This document shows, piece after piece, positions 46,700 through 57,366 of a stretch of DNA of 64,000 nucleotides. Made by a program: the position numbers and the translations under genes. Below the pieces are notes generated by a model. The model ran no database searches, was not told the DNA's origin, and saw nothing but the letters and a program-made list of their open reading frames with translations. Position 1 is the first letter of the stretch; the number at the start of each line of letters is the position of its first letter. The stretch comes from Candidatus Thioglobus sp. NP1 (lineage in GTDB: Bacteria; Pseudomonadota; Gammaproteobacteria; PS1; Pseudothioglobaceae), in assembly GCF_003326015.1 (NCBI RefSeq), contig NZ_CP023860.1:1302001-1366000 (forward strand). Reading direction: 5' to 3'.

Positions 46700-47854
46700 C
46701 TAGCTTAAATGATCAATTAATACAAAATGGTCACTTATCTCATCAGCTTGATTAAGCCACCTCTTTACCAATTTACTTTGATGAGGAGCAGCAGTTACAC
46801 CCTTAGGTATTTCTTTATTTAAAACAGCTTCCACTGCTAAGGCAACAGAGCATGAGACTAATTGGGCCATTGCACTTCCTCTAGTATTTCCAAGTGTATC
46901 AAGCAAGAATTGCTTATGCCAAATAACCTTAGAACCATTTTTTACTTTTAATTCAACCGTTAGAATAACGCGATCCACCTCTGCATCTCTATAAGAGTAC
47001 TTATTCCATAGATCTTCACTAATCGCCTTTAAGCGATCCTCTGCAATTTCAGGGTCAAGTGTATCTACCTCAGAAAAAATATCAGACCAGGCATCTTTCC
47101 AACCCTTATATCTCAAGGTACCCCTAACAAATTGATCAATCTTTAGTCCATTGTCCATCTGATATTGCTCTATAAATGGAATGGAATCACGGTTAGGATA
47201 AACTTCAAATTCATCCTCACCCCAAGGCATCGGAAGAGGATACAACTCAACAGCCTCCCATGGCTTATGAACAGTATAGATTTGACTATCACGAATACTA
47301 ACTGAAGTTGACATTAGGGCCTTTAAAACTCCTAATGGAGACCAGCTAAATTTATAACAAAAGTCATTAGGAACATCACTTAAGCCGCCACAATAGCTCA
47401 AGAAAGAATGCTTATTTTCAGTTGAGAAAACATTTGATTTTTTATAGTCTTCAACTAAAGCATGAGACATACTGTGATCTATTCCTGGATCAAGCCCCAC
47501 TTCATTAACAAGGCATAAATTCTCTTTGAGTGACCTTTCATGAAGAGCCTTCATCTCATCTGAAATATAAGAGCTTGAAACAAAATGAGCGCCAATTGAC
47601 AAACTAAGCTCTGCAACAGGTACATGAAAATTACCTGGAAGCATTGAAACAACTACATCTTCAGCTATGGCATTTTGCTCTAAAGCTTCAAGAGAAAACT
47701 CTACAATTCTATAATCACCCTCAATTCCAATTAAGGCTTCTCTAGCTTTTTCTACTGTGCGATTATAAACAATAACTGAATGGCCATTCTCAATGAGCAT
47801 TTTAAGGCCTGGTATTGCTGAAAGACCCGTTCCTAACCAATGAATTTTTGACAT
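46700..47854 (-). CDS. Saccharopine dehydrogenase-family protein
   Basis: This 384-residue protein opens with a Rossmann loop (IHWLGTGLSAIPGLKMLIENGHSV) and shows NEVGLDPGIDHSMSHALVEDY plus SYCGGLSDVPNDFCYKFSWSPLGVLKALM, both diagnostic of the saccharopine/lysine-ketoglutarate reductase family. ATG 47854 has an AAGGAG Shine-Dalgarno, so a longer frame from 47887 is rejected. Free-standing relatives work in lysine catabolism or polyamine synthesis. It lies 79 bases after prpD and upstream of a DAO oxidoreductase. Confidence 0.85.
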   Translation of the reverse strand: MSKIHWLGTGLSAIPGLKMLIENGHSVIVYNRTVEKAREALIGIEGDYRIVEFSLEALEQNAIAEDVVVSMLPGNFHVPVAELSLSIGAHFVSSSYISDEMKALHERSLKENLCLVNEVGLDPGIDHSMSHALVEDYKKSNVFSTENKHSFLSYCGGLSDVPNDFCYKFSWSPLGVLKALMSTSVSIRDSQIYTVHKPWEAVELYPLPMPWGEDEFEVYPNRDSIPFIEQYQMDNGLKIDQFVRGTLRYKGWKDAWSDIFSEVDTLDPEIAEDRLKAISEDLWNKYSYRDAEVDRVILTVELKVKNGSKVIWHKQFLLDTLGNTRGSAMAQLVSCSVALAVEAVLNKEIPKGVTAAPHQSKLVKRWLNQADEISDHFVLIDHLS

Positions 47855-47933
47855 TATAACTCCTTCTTTATTTGTAATTTTAAGCAAAATTTTCTATGGT
47901 TATAGATGAAAACTTAAAAAAAATAGCTACTCC

Positions 47934-49373
47934 TTAATCCTTAAGGAAAAACATATCCATAAACTCATTAACAGGTATTTTATTAATTTTATCTTTATCA
48001 AGACATAATGAATAAATCTTATTACTTTGCTCTTTAGAATATGTACTTTTTAGGCTATTAAAAAATTTTCTCTCTAATAATGGGATACCTTCTTTCCGAC
48101 GATGACGATGTCCAATTGGATACTCTACTTCAACTTTTTCCGTGTGACTTCCATCCTTAAAGAAAATCTGCAATGCATTAGCAATTGATCTCTTATCATC
48201 TGCAAGGTAGTCTTTTGAATATCTTTTATCCTCACTCAATACCATCTTATTTCGAAGCTCATCAATCAGTGGATTTTGTTGATGAAAAGCATCTTCATAA
48301 AACTCGGCCACCAGATCACCTTTAATCATTGCGACTGCAAGCATATATTGCATACAATGATCTCTATCAGCTGGATTATCTAGGGCACCTGTTTTATCAA
48401 TAATCCTAAGTGCTGACTCATGAGTTGTAACTTCAATTCTTTCAATTTCATTTAACTTTTCTTTAATCTCTGGATAAAGCAATACTGCACACTCAACCGC
48501 AGTTTGGGCATGAAATTCGGCTGGGAAAGATATCTTAAAAAGAATATTCTCCATTACATAAGATCCATAGCTTTTAGAGAAGCTAAACTCTCTACCCTTA
48601 AAACTTACATCATAAAAGCCCCACTCTGGTGTACTCAAAACGGAAGGCATTCCCATCTCACCAGCCATCGTCATCATTGCCAGGCGAACTGCGCGAGATG
48701 TTGCATCACCAGCAGCCCATGATTTTCTTGAACCAGCATTAGGTGCGTGCCTATAGGCTCGAAGAGAAGAACCATCAGCCCAAGCTTGTGATAAAGCATC
48801 AATAATTTGGTCTCTAGTGCCTCCTAGCATATGCGTGGCAACAGCTGTACTTGCAACTCTCACGAGCAGAACATGGTCTAGACCTACTTTATTAAAACTA
48901 TTTTCAAGCGCAAGAATACCTTGAATTTCATGAGCTTTTATCATGTACTCGAGCACATCTCTTATACTTAATGGTGATTTATGATTAGCAATATTTACTC
49001 TTGAAATATAATCACCAAGAGCCATAATTGCACCTAAATTATCTGAAGGATGGCCCCACTCTTCAGCTAACCAAGTATCGTTAAAATCTAACCATCGAAC
49101 TAGAGCGCCGATATCCCAAGCTGCTTTTACTGGGTCTAGCTCAAATGACTTTCCAAAAACTCTAGCACCATTTTCTACTGTGGTCCCAGGCACTAATGGA
49201 CCTAAATGTCTTGTACAATTTGGATATTTCAAAGCTAAAAGACCACAGCCGATAGTATCTATTAAACAATTTCTAGCAGTATTTAAGGCTTCCTCAGACT
49301 CTACTTTAAAACCAATCACATAATCAGCGATATCTTGCAGAGCTTGATCTGCTGACATTCTATCTGCTTTCAC
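47934..49373 (-). CDS. prpD: 2-methylcitrate dehydratase
   Basis: This 479-residue protein belongs to the MmgE/PrpD family and dehydrates 2-methylcitrate to 2-methylaconitate in the methylcitrate cycle. Family segments: an N-terminal helix bundle with DTIGCGLLALKYP, VRWLDFNDTW followed by EWGHPSDNLGAI, and RLAMMTMAGEMGMPSVLSTPEWGFYDVSF. The start is GTG at 49373 with AGGAG eight bases before it. Length is like E. coli PrpD (483). It follows prpC by four bases. No acnD/prpF alternative is visible in this window. Confidence 0.94.
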   Translation of the reverse strand: MKADRMSADQALQDIADYVIGFKVESEEALNTARNCLIDTIGCGLLALKYPNCTRHLGPLVPGTTVENGARVFGKSFELDPVKAAWDIGALVRWLDFNDTWLAEEWGHPSDNLGAIMALGDYISRVNIANHKSPLSIRDVLEYMIKAHEIQGILALENSFNKVGLDHVLLVRVASTAVATHMLGGTRDQIIDALSQAWADGSSLRAYRHAPNAGSRKSWAAGDATSRAVRLAMMTMAGEMGMPSVLSTPEWGFYDVSFKGREFSFSKSYGSYVMENILFKISFPAEFHAQTAVECAVLLYPEIKEKLNEIERIEVTTHESALRIIDKTGALDNPADRDHCMQYMLAVAMIKGDLVAEFYEDAFHQQNPLIDELRNKMVLSEDKRYSKDYLADDKRSIANALQIFFKDGSHTEKVEVEYPIGHRHRRKEGIPLLERKFFNSLKSTYSKEQSNKIYSLCLDKDKINKIPVNEFMDMFFLKD

Positions 49374-49377
49374 TTAA

Positions 49378-50505
49378 CTAACTCCTTGTCTCTATAGAAC
49401 TAACTTTTTGTGGGCCTGGACCAATATAATCTGCATTAGGTCTAATTATTCGATTATTTTGTCTTTGTTCAAAAATATGAGCACACCATCCAGTTACTCT
49501 AGAAAGAACAAATATTGGAGTAAATAGTTTAGTTGGTATTCCCATAAATTCATAGGTAGATGCATGATAAAAATCAGCATTTGCGAATAGGTTTTTCTCT
49601 CTTCTCATAACCATCTCAACTCTTTCTGAGACATCATATAGATGCTTATCGTTAACCTCAATGGATAATTTTTTTGACCATTGTCTAATAACCTCATTAC
49701 GCGGGTCAGACTCTGTATAGACTGCATGTCCAAAACCCATCACAAGTTGCTTTTGTGCAAGCATATTAAGTAATTCAGTCTCTGCAATATCTGGGTCATT
49801 CCATTGCGACAACATGGCGCTTGCTGCTTCATTAGCACCTCCATGTAATGGACCCCGTAATGTCCCAATAGCACTTGTAACTGCGGAGTGAATATCTGAA
49901 AGCGTTGAGGCACAAACTCTAGCAGCAAAAGTTGAGGCATTAAATTCATGTTCGGCATACAAAATCAAAGAGATACTCATTACTTGATCATGCAGTTGGC
50001 TAGGTTTTTTACCATGCAAGAGATGTAAAAAATGACCACCGATAGTATCATCATTTGTCTCCGTATCAATTCTTTTTCCATTGTGAGAAAACTGATACCA
50101 ATAACTAAGTATCGATGGAAATACACTCAGCATTCGATCAGCATGGTCACTTTGGTTTAAGAAACCCTCCTCTTGTTCTAAATTACCAAGAACTGAACAA
50201 CCTGTCCTTAAAACGTCCATAGGATGAGCAGTTTTAGGGATACCCTCTAAGGTGCTTCTTAGTTCAGGTTGTAAACCTCTTAACGATTTAAGTTTTTCTA
50301 TGTAATCTTTTAATTCTTGAGAGTTAGGTAGTTTGTCGTGCAACAGAAGATAGGCAACCTCTTCGAATGAAGTATTTTCAGCCAAATCTACTATATCATA
50401 GCCTCGGTAAGTAAGACCAGAACCACTTACTCCGACTGTACATATTGAAGTCTCACCAGCACTCTGCCCTCTAAGACCAGCTCCACCTATTTTTTTTCCA
50501 CTCAC
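49378..50505 (-). CDS. prpC: 2-methylcitrate synthase
   Basis: This 375-residue citrate-synthase-family enzyme condenses propionyl-CoA with oxaloacetate. The family signature GFGHAVYTESDPRNEVI with the catalytic histidine is present, as are HGGANEAASAML and the catalytic aspartate region (FYHASTYEFMGIP). The short length and the GAGLRGQSAGETSICTVG start fit methylcitrate synthases rather than the long GltA, and the prpB/prpD neighbours decide the name. It overlaps the prpB stop by one base. Confidence 0.95.
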   Translation of the reverse strand: MSGKKIGGAGLRGQSAGETSICTVGVSGSGLTYRGYDIVDLAENTSFEEVAYLLLHDKLPNSQELKDYIEKLKSLRGLQPELRSTLEGIPKTAHPMDVLRTGCSVLGNLEQEEGFLNQSDHADRMLSVFPSILSYWYQFSHNGKRIDTETNDDTIGGHFLHLLHGKKPSQLHDQVMSISLILYAEHEFNASTFAARVCASTLSDIHSAVTSAIGTLRGPLHGGANEAASAMLSQWNDPDIAETELLNMLAQKQLVMGFGHAVYTESDPRNEVIRQWSKKLSIEVNDKHLYDVSERVEMVMRREKNLFANADFYHASTYEFMGIPTKLFTPIFVLSRVTGWCAHIFEQRQNNRIIRPNADYIGPGPQKVSSIETRS

Positions 50506-51383
50506 TATTTATTCTCCTTATTCATTAACTCATCTAATTTAATCTCATATTGATGATAGTTTAGAAAATCATACAACTCCTCCCTAGTTTGCATGCTTTC
50601 TAAAACATTATTCTGATGACCATCTTTTAAAATATGCTCATAGACATTAAGAGCAGCATTACTCATAGCTCGAAAAGCACTAAGTGGATAAAGAATCATA
50701 TCTACACCAGCTTCAGAAAGCTGTACCTTATCAAACAATGGTGTTTGACCAAATTCAGTTATATTTGCTAGAATTGGGACGCTAAGGGAATCAGAAAACT
50801 CTCGATATTGTTCAATAGTATTAAGCGCCTCAGGAAATATCATATCCGCACCAGCCTCAACAAATGCTTTCGCTTTATCGATAGCAGATTGCATGCCTTC
50901 GATAGCAAGTGCATCTGTTCTTGCCATAATTACAAAGTTGGAATCTGTTTTAGCATCAACAGCAGATTTTATACGGTCAATCATTTCGTTTGTACTAACA
51001 ATTGCCTTATTTGGTCGATGTCCACAGCGCTTTTGAGAAACTTGATCTTCAATATGAATTGCGGCAACACCACTATTTATCATTTCTCGAACACAACGAG
51101 CAATATTAAACGCACCTCCCCAGCCGGTATCTACATCTACTAATAATGGTAATGAGGTAACTTGGGTAATTCTTTTAGCATCTTCAAGTACATCTGCAAG
51201 AGAGGTTATACCAAGGTCTGGAACTCCAAGAGAGGATGCTGCAACACCACCACCTGATAAGTAAATTGATTGATGTCCAACTTTCTCAGCCATTATTGCA
51301 CTATAGGCATTAACAGTACCTACAATTTGAAGTGGCTTGTTTTCATTAACTAACTTTCTGAATTTCTCTCCACTACTTTCCAT
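50505..51383 (-). CDS. prpB: 2-methylisocitrate lyase
   Basis: This 292-residue enzyme cleaves 2-methylisocitrate into pyruvate and succinate, closing the methylcitrate cycle. Seen: [18 protein letters not shown], the metal-binding [24 protein letters not shown] with the catalytic KRCGH, and MARTDA. The phosphoenolpyruvate-mutase/ICL fold length is standard (E. coli PrpB 296). It is the first gene of prpB-prpC-prpD and starts 39 bases after the rutR-like gene. Confidence 0.96.
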   Translation of the reverse strand: MESSGEKFRKLVNENKPLQIVGTVNAYSAIMAEKVGHQSIYLSGGGVAASSLGVPDLGITSLADVLEDAKRITQVTSLPLLVDVDTGWGGAFNIARCVREMINSGVAAIHIEDQVSQKRCGHRPNKAIVSTNEMIDRIKSAVDAKTDSNFVIMARTDALAIEGMQSAIDKAKAFVEAGADMIFPEALNTIEQYREFSDSLSVPILANITEFGQTPLFDKVQLSEAGVDMILYPLSAFRAMSNAALNVYEHILKDGHQNNVLESMQTREELYDFLNYHQYEIKLDELMNKENK

Positions 51384-51422
51384 CTTTCATACTCCCAAAC
51401 CTTTTAAAAACTTACTACTTAA

Positions 51423-52082
51423 CTAAGGATTTAAACCAACACTTCGTAAAACTAGATCTATGACTTGTTGTTTTTTTTCTTCAAACTCACTATCTGTTAG
51501 TTTTTTACCATTATTTAAGATCATTACTTGATAGTCAAAATCAGCGTAATGTTGAGTGGTAGCCCAAATCATATAAAGCAATGTATGAGCATCACCTACA
51601 TTAATAATTTTTTTTAGCTTAACCCATGTATTTATTGAACTCACACAAGAATCAACCCATTTTTTTAATCTTGATGATAAGATTTCTTCCATTTCAGGAG
51701 CCCCACTAATAATCTCGTTCGCCCATACTTTTGATCCAAATGGTCTTGTCCTTGACAAATCCATTTTAGCGCCTACATAATACCTAATTGCTTCCCTAGG
51801 TTCATCAAATGTATTAAATGTATCAGCAGCCTTCATCCAATCAACTAATATACTTTCCAAAACACATCGATAAAGATTTAATTTAGTATGAAAATAATAA
51901 TGAATATTTGATTTTGGGAGTTTTGCCATATCTGCAATTTGTTTGGTAGTTGAACCCTTGAGACCATGCTTTGCAAATACTTTTTCTGCTGCAGTTAAAA
52001 TTATAAGCTCATTCTCTTCACGAATACTCTCTTTACTCCGAGGGTTACGTTTGAATTTTACTGCAACATCTGCATTACCCAT
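51423..52082 (-). CDS. rutR: TetR-family regulator, RutR-like
   Basis: This 219-residue repressor has an N-terminal helix-turn-helix (about residues 25-75: ILTAAEKVFAKHGLKGSTTKQIADMAKLPKSNIHYYF, given here by position) and a C-terminal ligand domain with FGSKVWANEIISGAP and MIWATTQHYADFDYQV, as in RutR/YcdC. E. coli RutR binds TTGACCA-N2-TGGTCAA and is released by uracil. A box matching that consensus stands upstream of preT, supporting the name and predicting uracil or thymine as inducer. It sits between the pyrimidine and prp genes and may control both. Confidence 0.87.
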   Translation of the reverse strand: MGNADVAVKFKRNPRSKESIREENELIILTAAEKVFAKHGLKGSTTKQIADMAKLPKSNIHYYFHTKLNLYRCVLESILVDWMKAADTFNTFDEPREAIRYYVGAKMDLSRTRPFGSKVWANEIISGAPEMEEILSSRLKKWVDSCVSSINTWVKLKKIINVGDAHTLLYMIWATTQHYADFDYQVMILNNGKKLTDSEFEEKKQQVIDLVLRSVGLNP

Positions 52083-52101
52083 TCAATGCTCCATCACTTA
52101 C

Positions 52102-53403
52102 TCATGAGACTTTCAAAGGGTTATTTTCATGGGTTGTCCAATTAGCTTCCTCTGATGAAATCTCTTTTCCTGTTCTTGGGTCTATACCACTTGTCATAGC
52201 AACCATTGAAATACAATCTACAATAGGACAAACACTTACACAAAGATTACATCCAACGCATTCATCATCATTAACTGTAAAGACTCTATCTCCACCATCA
52301 TTTGAATAATCAATTGCTTGATGAGAAGTATCTTCACAGACAATATGACAACGCCCACACTTTATACATTTATCTTGATCAATAACTGCTTTGTCAACAT
52401 GATTTAGATTCAAAAATTTCCAATCAGTTACTGATGGAACTGCTTTACCAATAAGCTCATCTACTGACTTCATACCTTTTTCGTCTAAAAAGTTACTCAA
52501 CCCAGTCTTCATATCTTCAACAATTTTAAAACCATAGACCATTGCCGCTGTACAAACCTGAACATTACTGGCACCTAATGCAATAAAGTCTACTGCATCT
52601 TTCCAAGTTGAGACTCCCCCAATGCCTGAAATTGGTAAGTTTCTAGTTTTTTCATTGCGAGCAATCTCTGCCACCATATTCAATGCAATTGGTTTAACTG
52701 CCTCACCACAATACCCACCATGAGTTCCCATTCCTCCTGTTGTAGGAAACATTGTTAAACTATCATAGTCAACTCTCATAATTGAGTTTATGGTATTAAT
52801 TAATGATACTGCATCCCCACCACCCTCAAGGACTGCTTCAGCAGGATAAATTACATCAGTTATATTTGGTGTAAGCTTAACAATAACAGGAACTGTTGCA
52901 TATTTTTTACACCACTCGGTTGCCTGTTTTATATACTCTGGAACTTGCCCAACTGCAGCACCCATACCACGCTCAGACATGCCATGTGGACATCCAAAGT
53001 TTAGCTCAAAACCATCTATACCAGTATCTTCAATAATAGGAATATGCTTTGCCCAAGATGCCTCATCCATTGGAAACATTACGGATGCAATCAAAGCTCT
53101 ATCAGGCCAGTCCCTCTTTACTTGTCGCATTTCCTTAAGATTGACTTGAAATGGACGATCAGTAATTAATTCGATATTATTGAAACCAATAACACGTCGA
53201 TCATTACTCATCATTGTCGTGTACCTTGGACCATTAACATTCACAATATGAGGATCCTCACCCAAAGTTTTCCATGAAACCCCACCCCAACCAGCTTCAA
53301 AGGCACGATTTACATTATATGCCTTATCAGTAGGTGGTGCTGATGCCAACCAAAAAGGATTTGGTGACTTAATTCCTAAAAAATTACTAGTTAAATCTGC
53401 CAT
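52102..53403 (-). CDS. preA: Dihydropyrimidine dehydrogenase, subunit B (FMN/Fe-S)
   Basis: This 433-residue subunit reduces uracil and thymine to the 5,6-dihydro forms. The N-terminal two thirds are a dihydroorotate-dehydrogenase-like FMN barrel (NPFWLASAPPTD, FELNFGCPHGMSERGMGA with the catalytic-cysteine region, PVIVKLTPNI). The C-terminal end carries two 4Fe-4S ferredoxin motifs (CIKCGRCHIVCE and CVGCNLCVSVCP). It starts one base after the preT stop, so the two subunits are coupled. Confidence 0.95.
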   Translation of the reverse strand: MADLTSNFLGIKSPNPFWLASAPPTDKAYNVNRAFEAGWGGVSWKTLGEDPHIVNVNGPRYTTMMSNDRRVIGFNNIELITDRPFQVNLKEMRQVKRDWPDRALIASVMFPMDEASWAKHIPIIEDTGIDGFELNFGCPHGMSERGMGAAVGQVPEYIKQATEWCKKYATVPVIVKLTPNITDVIYPAEAVLEGGGDAVSLINTINSIMRVDYDSLTMFPTTGGMGTHGGYCGEAVKPIALNMVAEIARNEKTRNLPISGIGGVSTWKDAVDFIALGASNVQVCTAAMVYGFKIVEDMKTGLSNFLDEKGMKSVDELIGKAVPSVTDWKFLNLNHVDKAVIDQDKCIKCGRCHIVCEDTSHQAIDYSNDGGDRVFTVNDDECVGCNLCVSVCPIVDCISMVAMTSGIDPRTGKEISSEEANWTTHENNPLKVS

Positions 53404-53404
53404 A

Positions 53405-54772
53405 TTATGCTCCTTGTGTTAGTGTTTCATTTATTGAAATTGCAGCAAGTTTGCCATCTTGAACTGCTGACACTGTTAAATTGTCACCATCAAGAACACA
53501 GTCTCCTCCTGCCCATACTTTAGTAAGTGAAGTTTTACGATGTTCATCTACAACAATCCTGCCTTTTTCTATTTCCAAACTGTTATTTTCTGTTAAGCCT
53601 TCAGTCACTAATTTTTGCCCAATAGCTTTAAAAACAACATCAGCTTTTAATGTAATATTTTCCCCACTTGCCTTAAGACTTCCATCGTTTTGTGACTTCA
53701 TAACATCAAACTCTATTGCAGTGACATGACTATCATCACTTATCAGAAGTTTTGGTGACATGTTGTACTGAATTTGCACGTCATGCTTTTTTGCCAGGGC
53801 CTGCTCATATTCACTAGCAGCCATTATATTTTTACTTCGTCTATAAGCTATAGTGACTTGCTCAGCTCCTAATAATTTACTCTGAACAGCAATATCTATT
53901 GCTGTCATACCACCACCAATCACTACAATATTTTTTCCAACCATTAGCTCATCTTTATTACTGGTTTGTCTTAAATTTGCAATATATTCAACTGCATCAA
54001 CAACGCCTGAAATATCTTCATTATCAAGATTCAATTTATTTACTGTACCAAGACCACACCCTAAAAATACTGCGTCATATTTCTCTTGAAGACCTTCAAG
54101 ATTAATTTGTTTACCGAGCTGCATTCCAGTTTTGATATTAATGCCTCCAATATCAAGAATATAATCAAGCTCTTGTTGTGCAAAATCATTAGGAGTTTTA
54201 TATGCTGCAATTCCATACTCATTTAAACCTCCTAACTTATCTTTAGCGTCATAAACTGTGATTTTATGACCCAGAACTGCTAAGCGATGAGCACATGATA
54301 TTCCAGCTGGTCCAGCACCAACAACTGCAATAGACTTTCCTGTATTCTCTTGTCTAGAAAATAGTTGCACCCCATTATTTAAAACTGAGTCAGTTGCATA
54401 ACGTTGTAGTGATCCAATTTCGACAGGTTTTTCTTCATGATCATTCCTCACACATGCCTGTTGGCACAACTCCTCAGTTGGGCAGTCACGGGCACACATA
54501 CCTCCAAAAATATTTTCACTTAAAATTTTCTCTGCAGCACCAGTTAAATTATCACTCCTAATGCTTTGAATAAAGCCCGGGACATCAATATCTGATGGAC
54601 AGGCCTTTGTGCAAGGAGCGTCATAACAAAAATAACAACGATCAGCCTCAATTAAAGCCTCTATTGCAGACAATGGAGCATGGAGATCTGAAAAATTATC
54701 ATCAATCTCTTTTTTACTAAGGCGATGTGATTTAATGTTCATTGCCTTATTTGTTAAGTTATTGTCACTCAT
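53405..54772 (-). CDS. preT: Dihydropyrimidine dehydrogenase, subunit A (NAD(P)H/Fe-S)
   Basis: This 455-residue subunit accepts electrons from NAD(P)H and passes them to PreA. It resembles the glutamate synthase small chain. N-terminal cysteine motifs for Fe-S clusters are seen (CYFCYDAPCTKACP and CARDCPTEELCQQACVR), followed by the FAD motif VVGAGPAGISCAHRLA, the NAD(P) motif VIGGGMTAIDIA and the closing WAGGDCV. ATG 54772 has a GGAGGA Shine-Dalgarno; the longer frame to 54802 would start inside the RutR box and is rejected. Confidence 0.95.
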   Translation of the reverse strand: MSDNNLTNKAMNIKSHRLSKKEIDDNFSDLHAPLSAIEALIEADRCYFCYDAPCTKACPSDIDVPGFIQSIRSDNLTGAAEKILSENIFGGMCARDCPTEELCQQACVRNDHEEKPVEIGSLQRYATDSVLNNGVQLFSRQENTGKSIAVVGAGPAGISCAHRLAVLGHKITVYDAKDKLGGLNEYGIAAYKTPNDFAQQELDYILDIGGINIKTGMQLGKQINLEGLQEKYDAVFLGCGLGTVNKLNLDNEDISGVVDAVEYIANLRQTSNKDELMVGKNIVVIGGGMTAIDIAVQSKLLGAEQVTIAYRRSKNIMAASEYEQALAKKHDVQIQYNMSPKLLISDDSHVTAIEFDVMKSQNDGSLKASGENITLKADVVFKAIGQKLVTEGLTENNSLEIEKGRIVVDEHRKTSLTKVWAGGDCVLDGDNLTVSAVQDGKLAAISINETLTQGA

Positions 54773-54794
54773 ATTTTCCTCCGAAAAAAAATAT

Positions 54795-54810
54795 TTGACC
54801 ATTTGGTCAG
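54795..54810. promoter_or_regulatory. RutR-type operator upstream of preT
   Basis: TTGACCATTTGGTCAG matches the E. coli RutR consensus TTGACCA-N2-TGGTCAA at 13 of 14 defined positions. On the minus strand it lies just downstream of a TATAAC -10-like hexamer and 22 bases before the preT start, where a bound repressor would block transcription. Confidence 0.85.
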
Positions 54811-54850
54811 GTTATATTAACAGAACCTCAATTCAAAATAAATTTCCTTT

Positions 54851-56299
<1,449 letters not shown>

Positions 56300-56321
56300 C
56301 TACAAGAAATTAGATTTTATA

Positions 56322-57329
56322 TTATGATCCAAATGCAGCATCCCAGACCTTATGAGTCCAAGCACCGACTGGTTCGCCATTAATTACTGGATCAGAATCA
56401 CTACCAAGTAAAGTATCAACAGTACGCTGGTAATCGTTAACATTTAATTTACCACCATTTGCAGTAAGTTTATTAACTTCGCCCATCATACGACGCTGAT
56501 GCTTTTCAGTTTGAGCACCACTCATGTCATTTTCAAGCACGATATCGGCAGCAGCATCGGAATTATTTGAAGCCCACTCCCAACCTTTCATGCTAGCACG
56601 AAGGAAACGCGCAGCTTTATCAACAAAAGCAGGATCACTTAGGTTTTCTTCCAAGACATACAATCCATCTTCAAGTGTTGAAACACCTTGCTCATCATAT
56701 GGAAAAACCACTAGCTCATCAGCTGAAAGTCCCCCATCAATAACTTGCCAGTATTCATTGTAAGTCATTGTTGAAACGCAATCTGCTTGCTTTTGAAGAA
56801 TAGGTTCTATCCCCCAGCCTTGCTTCAATACTGTCACTCCACCAGCACTTCCATCAGTTGCCATATTTAGCTTACTCATCCAACTCAAGAATGGATACTC
56901 GTTACCGTAGAACCAAACTCCTAGAGTCTTGTCTGCGAAGTCAGAAGGCGAACTTATGCCTGAATCTTTACGGCATGTAAGCATCATTCCAGAGCTTTTA
57001 AATGGCTGTGCAATATTTACAAGGTTAAGCCCTTTTTCTCTAGATGCTAATGCTGCTGGCATCCACTCAATTAGAATATCGGCACCACCACCTGCCATAA
57101 CTTGAGGAGGTGCAATATCTGGACCACCTGACTTAATAGTTACGTCTAAACCCTCATCATCATAGTAACCATTTTCTAATGCAACATAATAGCCTGCAAA
57201 TTGAGCCTGGGTTACCCACTTTGTCTGTAGGGTAAATTTATCACCTGCTTGAGTATTAAAACTCAAAGCTATAAGCATAGTAGAGCAAATTGCAGCTAAT
57301 ATCGTTTTACTTTTATATATTTTCATCAT
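56322..57329 (-). CDS. ABC transporter substrate-binding protein (NMT1/THI5/SsuA-like)
   Basis: This 335-residue periplasmic binding protein has a signal peptide (about 1-28, ending TQA). The mature N-terminus FTLQTKWVTQAQFAGYYVALENGYYDDEGLDV (positions ~31-62) is characteristic of the NMT1/THI5-like group, whose members bind hydroxymethylpyrimidine, riboflavin precursors, or pyrimidines. Its place among dihydropyrimidine genes suggests uracil/thymine uptake. A second in-frame ATG at 57326 has slightly better Shine-Dalgarno spacing. Confidence 0.88.
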   Translation of the reverse strand: MMKIYKSKTILAAICSTMLIALSFNTQAGDKFTLQTKWVTQAQFAGYYVALENGYYDDEGLDVTIKSGGPDIAPPQVMAGGGADILIEWMPAALASREKGLNLVNIAQPFKSSGMMLTCRKDSGISSPSDFADKTLGVWFYGNEYPFLSWMSKLNMATDGSAGGVTVLKQGWGIEPILQKQADCVSTMTYNEYWQVIDGGLSADELVVFPYDEQGVSTLEDGLYVLEENLSDPAFVDKAARFLRASMKGWEWASNNSDAAADIVLENDMSGAQTEKHQRRMMGEVNKLTANGGKLNVNDYQRTVDTLLGSDSDPVINGEPVGAWTHKVWDAAFGS

Positions 57330-57366
57330 TTCTCCCTTTATTTTAAAAAATAGTACCTACTCAGAA

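Noticed and set aside
54773-54802. Longer N-terminus of PreT starting at 54802
   Set aside because: That start lies inside the RutR operator and has no Shine-Dalgarno; ATG 54772 has GGAGGA.
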